Part shown: positions 54,908 through 64,000 of the stretch, one piece after another
Numbering within the stretch: position 1 is the first letter of the stretch
How the letters are laid out: each line of letters starts with the position of its first letter
Assembly: GCA_949825065.1 (NCBI GenBank)
Contig: OX463854.1
Span: 17,981,226-18,045,225 of the forward strand
From: Odontocerum albicorne
Lineage: Eukaryota; Arthropoda; Insecta; Trichoptera; Odontoceridae
Direction: 5' to 3'
Length of the DNA: 64,000 bases
Translations under genes and position numbers: made by a program
Notes under the pieces: generated by a model
What the model saw: only the letters and a program-made list of their open reading frames with translations
The model's database searches: none
Told to the model about the DNA's origin: nothing

Positions 54908-56048
54908 CATTATCTCTGAAATCAACTGCTTCTTGGTAAATATATGATAGTGGTCTGTTTCTAGGTCACTACCTCTAAATGCGTGCATCTTTCAAATTTT
55001 TTTCTTACCATACTATATATTAATCTTCCATTCCTCTTCCACGTATACATGTCAAGTTCCTTTAGATCAAATAGTGTATTTACTAGTCTTACTACTACCA
55101 AGGTATACTTACTAGTCTACATAATTATCATTCATTCTCACATCACCAAAATACACTACATACTTTAATGCCTATTCCTTTTCACCCTGCCAACCACCAG
55201 TCAAGACAATTTTCTCACTCTTTTCTTATCCACTATCTCTACTGTTTTCTTATTCAAAACTTTTTTCATTCCTTCCCAGAAGTCTGAGAAACTGAGAACA
55301 AAGTAACATGTTAACCCTACCTTCACTTTAGCTTAGATGAGCTTGAAACACGAGTCGCATTTATAATATTGTTTTTATGGTTTTAACAATGTACGAGTAA
55401 ATCATTATTATTATTATGGATGGAATTATATATATAAAGGCAGAAACATTTAAAGAAAAACAAATATTTTCTAATAGTAACTTTATTTAGGAAATGGTCA
55501 TACATTTTGAGCAAAGAATAGACTATAACAATGCACTGGGGCACCAATAAGTAATAAACATTTACCAATACGTAACATAATACACTTCACGCCACACTAC
55601 CTGACTAACTTAACTGCAACTGGAATGAAGAGACAGATGATTGCTTAATCTGTTCAAATTATTTAAATCATACTTCTAAAGCTAAAGGGTCATCTCAAAC
55701 ATTAAAAAATAGATTTTTAGTAGTTTTGCTGTGTATTTAATGTAAGAGAATTTTGAATCATTGCACATATTTTCGGATGAATATATAGTAAAGTATCGAC
55801 TTTAAAAAAATGTTAAACATGGCAACCTTCTCCAAAATTAGGTGTACATTCTATATATGTATTTATAGCAATTTATAACAAAAATCTCTTTTGATAAATA
55901 GCCTTGAAAAATCTCAATATATATTTCAAGTTCTTATTACATCAATTGTGGTATATTGTGCTAATTACTTAAAAATAGAAAGATCTATAATAACTTTTGT
56001 ATTCTTAACAACACAATTTTATAAATTTTATCTGGGAAATAAATACTT
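54908..56048. other. AT-rich non-coding stretch
   Basis: The left part (to about 55280) is T/C-rich and may be eroded retroelement DNA. The rest is featureless and AT-rich. Confidence 0.3.
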
Positions 56049-56050
56049 AC

Positions 56051-56153
56051 ATTTTGTGAATATTGATTACGTGACAGTTTCTTAATTTTGGACAATATAT
56101 TGAAGAGATCTCCTTCATCAATCAATTGTACTTTAGTTTGAAGAAGATATTTT
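56051..56153 (-). CDS. Isolated candidate internal exon
   Basis: The minus strand has a consensus donor (CAAAAT|GTAAGT at 56050). A plausible acceptor (TTTTTTGTATGGATATGCTTAG) precedes 56153. The 103 bases between encode KYLLQTKVQLIDEGDLFNIL then SKIKKLSRNQYSQN, which has a coding-like composition. No similarity was recognised and no adjoining exons were found, so this could be chance. Confidence 0.2.
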
Positions 56154-56384
56154 CTAAGCATATCCATACAAAAAATAAATTTAATTTTCTTGAGAATTGT
56201 GAGAGTTAAATTGTGTATGTATAAGATGGCACATTTTAATTGAACCACTTCTCATTTAAAATTACCTAGGTTTATCTGTTGACAATTTAGAGGGTTAATT
56301 TTTTTATAATTTACTACTTGTTTAAATATTTATTATATTGAATTTGATGTTTTTACAGCAAGATTATACATTTTTAGCTCGATA

Positions 56385-56580
56385 TATTTTGGTCAATGAT
56401 TCAAGAGTATCAAGCATCCGTGGATAAACTGCAAGTTTCCTTGCATATACTTCACAAAATCAACGGAAATGTTACGGACAGCTAATTGTCAACTTAATGG
56501 CTCATAATATGACTGCAGTCAAGTGGGAATCCAGATTAAATATGTTCAAAAAGTTTTATTTTAAGTATTATGACTTAATT
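56385..56580 (+). pseudogene. hAT transposase fragment
   Basis: The plus strand reads RYILVNDSRVSSIRG, stop, then TASFLAYTSQNQRKCYGQL and NMTAVKWESRLNMFKK. The WESR block resembles the TRWESR motif of ZMYM-like hAT transposases. It is short and carries a stop. The assignment is tentative. Confidence 0.35.
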
Positions 56581-56584
56581 TCTT

Positions 56585-57435
56585 TGAATAATTACTCTGG
56601 TAACACTTTATGACAAGTAATTATGCTAATATAAAATAATTTTTAATTGAGTTTAAATATATTTCAAAAACAAAAAAAGAAAACTGATGACAATAAATTA
56701 AATATAATTTAAAATTTTAATAAACTTCTATTTCAATATTAATAAAAAAAAATTGTTTGCATTGCACAAATTATTTCTAACTTAAAGTTAATAAAAATAT
56801 TTACATACTTCATTATAAAATAAATACTGGCATATTGTGGTAATGATAATTAAAAAATATATACAATTAAAAAATATGTGTATAAAAAATTAACAATTTA
56901 ATAGAATGTTTAATTATTTGATTAAAAAAAACATTTAATATACTTAAAACAAAACAAACAAAATGATCTTATGATACAATAATAACAATGTTAACAAATT
57001 GAAAATGAAGAGATGGTAACAATTATGATAAAAACAAATAACAATTTGATTGGAGTATTGTTATGTTACAATTAGAATTTCTATTTTATATAAGCACATG
57101 GTTGGGTCCTACGTAAATATGTACTTTTAAGATATTTTGAAGACTCTGTCGTTAGACTCTAATCTTTTCACAAAACCTTCTGGTGCTCAAGAGGCAATTT
57201 TAACGTGGTGCCTATCAAAGTAGATAATAAGGATCATGGTAGATAATTAAGCTGAGATGGTACTAGCATGTTATTAGAAGATTCATAGATGATATGAGCA
57301 TAAGGGTCATGAATATAATACCCCACTAAAAGACAACAAGGGATACTTCATATGATAATAATATATTTGCCAATCTAGTCTTTTTCAATTTTATTATAGT
57401 TTCATCTGTTTAAAAAGATTTCTGAATTTCACATA
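56585..57435. other. Very AT-rich non-coding stretch
   Basis: No genes or element ends seen. Confidence 0.35.
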
Positions 57436-57913
57436 AGATCTGAAAACTTTCCTGTAACTTGAATATGAAAATATCTGCAGTGCATCGATCCAGAACTCTA
57501 TTGATGTTTTGAAGATAGAATACTTGTCGTACCATGTAAACTGTGAAAAATATCCAAACTTATCGGAAATAGCCGAAAATATCACAAAAAACCCAAAATG
57601 TAGGAAATGATCACAATAACTTAACATCAAAAATTGTCAAAAGAATAAAATATATGTAGAATAAATCATATCATAGTGAGGAATTTCAAATATATAAAAA
57701 AAAAAGATAAAATGTCGAAAGTACTTCACAGAATCAAAAATATTAAGGTATGGAAATATCAAAAAGTTTCTCAATTGAAGACTGAAATAAAAAACAATAT
57801 AAATAGATTTTTCAATTCACATGATTAACTCATGGACTAAATCGGATGCCCAGTTCTATATTCTATACTAAGGTTATAGTTTTCCCCATTCAATCTTGAT
57901 AGCGCCTGATTAA

Positions 57914-58146
57914 CCCTGAGAGATCGGCGCACTGCTATAGCAGTGGAAGAAATTTGTTCTACCCTTGTATTCTAAATGAATATCATTCATTTAGAATACA
58001 AGGGTACATATTCTAAAATATATTTATGTTGTAAAAATATTTGTATTTTGTTTTTAAAAATAAATATTTATCACGAACGTCCGAATCGTAAATATATCTT
58101 AGCACTAGATAGACAATAATATTTTTTTCTCGTAGCACTCTCAGGG
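57914..58146. mobile_element. piggyBac MITE with TTAA target sites
   Basis: TTAA flanks both sides (57910-57913 and 58147-58150). The ends are CCCTGAGAG and CTCTCAGGG. TTAA duplication with CCC ends defines piggyBac-type elements. The 233 bp contain a 16-bp palindrome (CACTGCTATAGCAGTG) near the left end and a 22-bp inverted repeat (57960-58006). It has no coding capacity, so its movement would depend on a transposase from elsewhere. Confidence 0.85.
57960..58006. repeat. 22-bp perfect inverted repeat inside the piggyBac MITE
   Basis: TACCCTTGTATTCTAAATGA AT, then ATC, then the exact reverse complement. It can form a long hairpin or cruciform in the left part of the element. Confidence 0.93.
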
Positions 58147-58460
58147 TTAAGTAATAATCTAAAATTAGGCTTTTTATTTTCCTGATAAACACATCTGTTA
58201 TTTTTTTTAATTGAATGCTTCAAGTTAACCTTTTTAAAGGTTCACTCAGAAAAGCATATTGACACATTTGACGATTTTGCCAAATACCAGCATGATCTGT
58301 GGCTCAAAAGTTATCGCGCATCCAAACTTAATAATACATTCACACACAAATATGCATATACACAAGCGGATTGGGAAAAATAGGGCTAAAAGAAGGTAAA
58401 AAGGTTTATCCTTGCAAAAATATTAATAAAATTTTGGTGTTGATTTCCTCTTCAGAATGA

Positions 58461-60239
58461 CTTTCATGTACGAGTATAACTAGTTATTGAGTAAAAATTG
58501 TCATATTTTTTGGTGAAAACCTACTCACCTCCAAAAGATGAATAGAATATAGTAAGTAATGAAAATCAATATGTATTGTGGTATATACTAGTACAGAGAT
58601 CCCTTGCTTTATGCACCTTATTGGTTCTAGGAAAAATTGCACAACTAGAAAAATTATTTTAGTGAAATAATTTAAATCTGGGTAAGAAAGCAATTAGTTA
58701 AAAAAAAAAACTAAGCCTAAAAATGGCAAATAAAACTATTTTTTAATTTCAATTCACAGACATACATAACTTTTTCTTTTCTATAGGGAAATGAATCAAC
58801 TGGGGTCTAGGGGATCTGGCACATCATTATTTTGCTGTCTTTTTTCAAAAAAATTCAAGAGTAAACAAGTAGCATTTTTCTTATCTCTGTAAAATTCTTT
58901 GCAGCAAATTCATCGCTCACAGGGTGATTGCAAAATTCCTGTTCCAAAAGTGGCTTTTTATATTTAAAATTGGCACGTTTTAATCTAATAATACGCAATA
59001 ACAATGGATACCTGCATTTTATAAACATACACAGTACTTGGAAATATTTTGTTAATAATACACCAAATTTATTAAAGTTTATTGAAAAATGTATAAAATT
59101 ATACATAGAAAAGTATTATTTAATACATTTTTAAAATGAATTCTAAATAGATGATTGACTTTTTGTATTTAAATTGCAGTTAAAAAAATAATAAATAATC
59201 TTAAAAAGAATGTAAAACTTATGAAAATGGTATTACATAGACTTATGAGAAAAATAAATGAAAACAATGATATTATTGCCACTGCCAGCCTTTATACTTA
59301 ATAAAAAGAAATAACCAAATAAAAAAACACTTCAAATTTATTTTATATAAAAATGTCATTCAATAAAATCTTAATTTAATTTAATAAAAAACTGATTGAT
59401 TATAATTGACTGTTGACGTTTTTTCAATTCCATATATAATATATATTTTGATAAATTACAAAATATATGTAAATAAAAAAGAGGTGTTGCATTTTAAGAT
59501 CTCTTCGGCTAAAATAAAGAAATCCAAAATATAATTTTCTTCATTGGTACTAATGAATAATTTAAAAAATATGTCATTATGATGTAAAATATGCCAATGG
59601 AAAATGGAAGTATGGTGGTCAGTGAATGTAAACTATTACTGGTGAATGTAATTCACTAAAATAATCAAAGAATGTGTACTGCGTTGTTAACTATTCACAT
59701 TAAATAGTGAAAGTGTACTTCATGAGTGAATGTTATAGAATACTCGTATAAACATCCATGCACAGCTGCGGTTCTTGCACATCAAATTATTATAACTATT
59801 TAACTTGCTCCAGTAAATAAAAATGATAATCAAAAGCCTTTTTTATCATTGTATTTTAAATTTACTTTCTCCAACCTCATTTAATAAAGGTTAACAAACA
59901 CTAGAGAGGATATACAATCATTAATGATTTACTATTTTCAAACAATTTCTTTGAAATTCATTGAATACTTTAGCAAAAGGTATACAATCACTGTACAATC
60001 AACTTCCTTGAGACTTAATGTGCAACTTTCCTTTGTCATGCAACGACTAGTGATTATGACTATTTTTAATACAATTAAATATAAATATTTTTTGAGTTTT
60101 CAAATAAACACAATCACAATTTGGAGATTTAGGCTGGATTTCCAGTTACTATGATACCCACGAGCTTGCTTGCGTGAATTTCACAGCGATAAAAAAATTG
60201 CACATAGGTAATTTAACAATCTGACTTGACACACCATAC
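58461..60239. other. AT-rich non-coding stretch
   Basis: No genes or element ends were recognised. Short open frames on both strands have biased AT composition only. Confidence 0.35.
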
Positions 60240-61010
60240 AAATTTACTATGCTTCCACCCAGAACTTCATTAATGGTTTGAAGATAATACTTTTAATAAG
60301 ATAATTAAAAATATGCCAGCATTGAAAAAATGTCAAAAAGTTCACAGATATCAAAACAGTCTATCGAAAACATATTAAAAATAATAAAATATTCAAAAAG
60401 TCGCTATCCAATATTTTCGAAAATATTTAACGTTAAAAATGTGAAAAATATTAAAGGAAGAGTCAGAAAAAAAAGGTTTTTCAAGAAAGATTGAGAAACA
60501 CTGAAAGAAAAATTTTGCTTTTTATTTATGTGATCAACAGCTCGATTAATTTTATGAGATGCCTAGCTTAAATAAAGATTTATAATTTTCCCAATTAAAT
60601 GTTGAGATCCCATGAATTGACAGATAATCGAAAATCGAGCGAGCGTTATCTTTACATGATAAACGCATCTGCCAATGTTTACTTTAATCAGTGGCTTTGT
60701 TAAGGAATTATTTTAGGCAAAAAGTTTGACATATGATTATACTCGAAAATGATAACTGTATCTGCCAAATTTAATTTAAATCAGACACTTTGTTTAGGAA
60801 TAATTCGTTTTACTCCTTAAAATGTTGACCTAAAGTTGGTATAATCTAAGTCTATACTTTGGCCAGGTTTGAAAAATCTCATTAAAATCAATTCAAGGAC
60901 TCAAAAGCTACTATTACAATTGCACACACGGACTGGGAAAATAGGGTTTAAAGACTGAAACATGCAAGATATTGGTAAAATTTAAATGTCTAACGTGTTC
61001 CTCCGATCAA
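60240..61010. repeat. Dispersed repeat, copy 2 (uninterrupted)
   Basis: Direct-orientation counterpart of 57440-58460, with CCAGAACTTCATTAATGGTT, TGATAAACGCATCTGCCAAT, CTCAAAAGCTACTATTACAA and ACGGACTGGGAAAATAGGGT in the same order. It has no piggyBac MITE at the corresponding place. Identity is moderate, so the family is old. Confidence 0.55.
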
Positions 61011-61014
61011 GTTT

Positions 61015-61328
61015 CATCTGAGCATAAAAAAATTCAGACTTGCGAAATAAAATCAGACTTTTTTTTCAAACACCTCCTCCCCCCGAAAAGACAAATGCAG
61101 TACTGAATTATTTTAATTGATTGAATAGAGTACTTGCCTGCAAATTGAGGTCAGCCCACACTCAACTCAAAGGCAACTTGCGAGCAGTTCATTGTCAGGT
61201 GGAAATCTGGCCGTATTGTGCTATTTGAATGACTAACTTAACAACTTTGTCATTTTGAGGAATAAAGGAAATGAAATAGAATAGTGCAACATTAAATGTT
61301 ACTCATAATTTGCCTCATTCTAAATAAA
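61015..61328. other. Non-coding spacer
   Basis: Nothing recognised between the dispersed repeat and the mariner. Confidence 0.3.
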
Positions 61329-62614
61329 CGAGGGTGGTCCGATAAGTACTTAGCCTACAAAAGAATAACAAAAATTTTGGAAAAGTAGCGATTTATTTCT
61401 CAACATAATCTCCTTTGAGTTCGATACACTTGACCCAGCGATGCTCCAACTTCTTTAAGCCGTCTGAAAAATACGTTTTCTGGAGGTCTGCAAAGTAGGC
61501 CTCCGTGGCGGCGATAACCTCCTCATTCGACTCAAATTTCTGCCCGCCGAGTGACTTTTTCAAATTTGGAAACAAAAAGAAGTCGCACGGGGCCAAATCC
61601 GGAGAATACGGTGGATGGGGCAGCAGTTTGTAGCCTAATTCTACCAATTTGGCCGTGGCGACAGCGGAGGTGTGAGCCGGTGCGTTGTCATGATGGAAGA
61701 GCACTTTTTTCTTCGCCAAATGGGGCCGTTTTTTCTGCAATTCGGCGTCGAATCGGCCCAATAATTCGGCATAGTAGAGCCCTGTGACCGTTTTGCCCTT
61801 CTCCAGGAAGTCGATGTAGATCACACCTTTTGAATCCCAGAAAACGGTGGCCATCACCTTTCCGGCCGATAGGACAGTCTTCGCCTTCTTTGGAGCACGT
61901 TCGCCGGGTGAAGTCCACTGTTTCGACTGTTCCTTGGTCTCGGGTGTGTACCAGTGTATCCATGTTTCGTCGACGGTCACGAAACGACGCAGAAACTCCT
62001 TCGGATTGCGCTTAAACATCGTCAAAACTGCTCTGAAGTGGTCTCACGGTTGCGCTTGTCCGGAGTGAGCAAACGCGGCACCCATCGTGCCGACAGTTTT
62101 CTCATGCCCAATACTTCATGCAGGATATGACCCACGCGGTCTTTTGAGATGCCTACTGTCTCAGCTATCTCGCGCTTCAATCGGCGGTCTGCCAATACGA
62201 GATCGCGGATTTTTGTCACGTTATCCTCCGTGGTAGCCGTTTTCGGGGCACCTGGGCGTGGCTCATCAAAAACCGACGTGCGACCACGTTGAAACTCGTT
62301 AAACCAATTTTTGACGGTCGTCATCGAAGGAGGAAGAGTCACCGTACACAGCATCCAAGCGCTCTTTGATTTCGCTGTGCGATTTCCCTTTCAAAAACAA
62401 GAATCGAATCACCGACCGATATTGCTCTTTTTCCATTTTTCTCAAATCTGTGGACACGCTTGCTTCCACACGCGGTCAAAACAAAACTACGCGTCCGATT
62501 CGGCTGAAATTTTGACAGTAGCTGTCAACGAGAATGTACTACGCGATAAAAAATTGCTCTTGCGATAGTGGTGCCATCGGGCGGTGAGGCTAAGTACTTA
62601 TCGGACCGCCCTCG
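61329..62614 (-). mobile_element. Nearly intact mariner element (family G)
   Basis: The terminal repeats CGAGGGTGGTCCGATAAGTA and, in reverse, CGAGGGCGGTCCGATAAGTA bound 1286 bp. TA is present on the right (62615-62616); the left flank reads AA, so one target base has probably mutated. Its GC content is clearly higher than its surroundings, a sign of recent arrival. Confidence 0.92.
61393..62435 (-). pseudogene. mariner transposase (family G), two frameshifts
   Basis: The start is at 62433-62435 (MEKEQYRSVIRFLFLKGKSH). A shift near 62345 moves to the frame with TTVKNWFNEFQRGRTSVFDE, REIAETVGISKDRVGHILHE and RKLSARWVPRLLTPDKRN. A second shift near 62025 enters FKRNPKEFLRRFVTVDETWI (GDET has become VDET, Asp kept). 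Then come GVIYIDFLEKGKTVTGLYY, LFHHDNAPAHTSAVATAKLV and HPPYSPDLAPCDFFLFPNLK, ending CIELKGDYVEK at 61393. The last two catalytic Asp are 34 residues apart. All domains are present, so only two small indels separate it from an intact gene. Confidence 0.92.
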
Positions 62615-62616
62615 TA

Positions 62617-64000
62617 TATATAATTAGAGTAGAGTTGTGTTGAAAAGTAATTTATTAAAGGTAATGTGTGAATGTATGCCTCTAAGCTATATAAACAAAT
62701 CAGTTTTTTTTAAATAAATACTTAAAATTTGATATTGGAAAAATTGTTGAATTTTGTTTAATTTTTTTCTTTGCTCAAATATATTGTACCTTTAATTATA
62801 TGGGAAAATTTTTACAAAAAAATTGAGAAAGTCTTTTTATAAATTATAAACTAAATTGCATTCAAATTATATTGAACTGAGATACATAGCCATCTCTCTG
62901 TTGCATTAAATTTTTGCAAATCAATTTAAAAAATTGTAAAAAATATGCATAAGAAAAATATTTCTAAATAATAACCTCGATTATGATTTCTACAGGAGTA
63001 TTAAACACAAAAAATATCATATATTATAATATATTTATCAAACAATAACTTAAATAAATATATTATATACGACATTCAAATAATAATGAATCTCATTATC
63101 AAAGCATTCATGACATATTTGTGTAATAGCGGTTAATAACACATTTTAAAAATAAAAAAATTATATATTGAATAGAAAAACTTAAGGAATAAAAAAACAT
63201 TTAAAAACGTAACAAATCTTAAAAATATTCTTCGCAATCGTGTTTAATTAATTATGAAATGGTACAAAAATATTTTAAAATTATTAACTAATACTCAAAT
63301 CAATTATTTAAATTTAAATAAAAAAATATGAATGATAATGTATCGAGAAAGAAAATATCTCTATACTAATGAATAATTATAAAACACGTAGAAAACAATG
63401 AATAACATTCATATTATGTTTTTTATAATTGATAAAATTGTATAAAAAAAGCCATGTATTTACAAAGCTCAAACAAAATTTACAAATAAATCGATAATAA
63501 CATAAAATTAATCTGATTATTGGGTAATATGTGTACTTTTTAACTAGTTTAAAATTAATTCAATGTTGAATGACAAATCAGTGCATATATTATTACGCAC
63601 TCATAAAAGTTTTCAAGACTTATATCAATTGAATATTATTTCTATTTACAGAAACATATTGAAAATAAATAATGCTGCAACATCTCTTGATATTATTTGT
63701 CATTAATTTGACTAACATCTTAATAAAGTGTTATCACATACAAATCATAAGGCACTTTGGACAAGTCAATGAAGATAGCCAATTTATTACAATTTAATCG
63801 CACTATCTTATATGCGTAAGATATATTAAGGTACCTTCTCCTATGTTTTATATTGTCTAAGTTAATAAAATTTACAAACAAAAATTGTACATGTCATTTA
63901 AATATTGAAAGTTTTTTTTACAAATTATTCACACGTATTGGAATATCGATGATAGAGAAATTCAATCAGAAAAATACGATTTGGTTTTACTGTCAATAAT
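62617..64000. other. Very AT-rich non-coding stretch to window end
   Basis: No genes, element ends or RNAs recognised. Confidence 0.4.

Larger units (their letters stand above)
57440..58460. repeat. Dispersed repeat, copy 1 (interrupted by a piggyBac MITE)
   Basis: This copy shares a series of blocks in the same order with 60240-61010. They are CCAGAACTCTATTGATGTTT with TTGAAGATAGAATACTTG, TGATAAACACATCTGTTATT, CTCAAAAGTTATCGCGCATC, and GCGGATTGGGAAAAATAGGG near the end. It lacks coding potential and could be the 3' region of an old retrotransposon. Compared with copy 2, it carries an extra 233-bp insert plus TTAA at 57914-58150. Confidence 0.6.

Noticed and set aside
57394..57630. 78-codon minus-strand frame with a faintly receptor-like C-terminus
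   Set aside because: It overlaps the dispersed repeat whose second copy (60240-61010) does not keep the frame open.

Overview
The window is AT-rich eukaryotic DNA, almost certainly from an insect. Exons are short, with GT/AG introns. There are two small heat-shock protein sequences of the insect alpha-crystallin type. Most of the rest is a dense graveyard of mariner, Tc1, Tigger/pogo, hAT, piggyBac, Harbinger and Helitron elements, non-LTR retrotransposons and SINE-like repeats. A hemipteroid insect would fit, but the species cannot be read from the sequence. One assembly gap of 200 N lies at 12678-12877.

Host genes. (1) 470-6137 (-): a four-exon gene for a 173-residue four-helix membrane protein, reconstructed here from splice sites. 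(2) 20134-25661 (-): a four-exon gene for a 282-residue four-helix protein of MARVEL type. Both genes have three phase-0 introns at equivalent places relative to the membrane helices, so they look like old tandem paralogues. (3) 42563-43105 (-): an intact single-exon small heat-shock protein. (4) 50692-50995 (+): a small heat-shock protein-like reading frame that lacks the middle of its alpha-crystallin domain. Short candidate first exons at 27887 and 31215 (+) and an isolated candidate exon at 56051 (-) are much weaker.

Mobile DNA by region. 1.3-6 kb (introns of gene 1): a retroelement remnant split by a Tigger element, a mariner, and a four-copy tandem repeat. 7-8.2 kb: a decayed Tc1 element. 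8.2-15.3 kb: AT-rich, with SINE-like pieces and the gap. 15.35-16.7 kb: a full-length mariner. 20.5-22.6 kb (intron of gene 2): a Harbinger-like MADF remnant and a second full-length mariner. 25.9-29.5 kb: retroelement fragments and a truncated mariner. 32-36.4 kb: a deleted mariner, then a Helitron with a recognisable 3' hairpin, CTAG end and Rep motifs. 36.5-39.5 kb: a Tigger element inside retroelement debris, then two DDE transposon remnants. 42-46.4 kb: the heat-shock gene squeezed between a TA-flanked MITE and a Jockey-like LINE with target-site duplications. 48.7-50.5 kb: a mariner inside a hAT element inside a DUF4817-type transposon. 52.8-54.9 kb: a deletion derivative of the 15-kb mariner and a hAT MITE. 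56-61 kb: a hAT remnant and two copies of a dispersed repeat, one split by a piggyBac MITE. 61.3-62.6 kb: a nearly intact mariner.

I found no CRISPR array, operon, rRNA or functional tRNA gene, and no clear novel multi-gene system. The most interesting items are the paired membrane-protein genes, the transposon-bracketed heat-shock gene, the three-level transposon nest beside a shortened heat-shock gene, and the Helitron.
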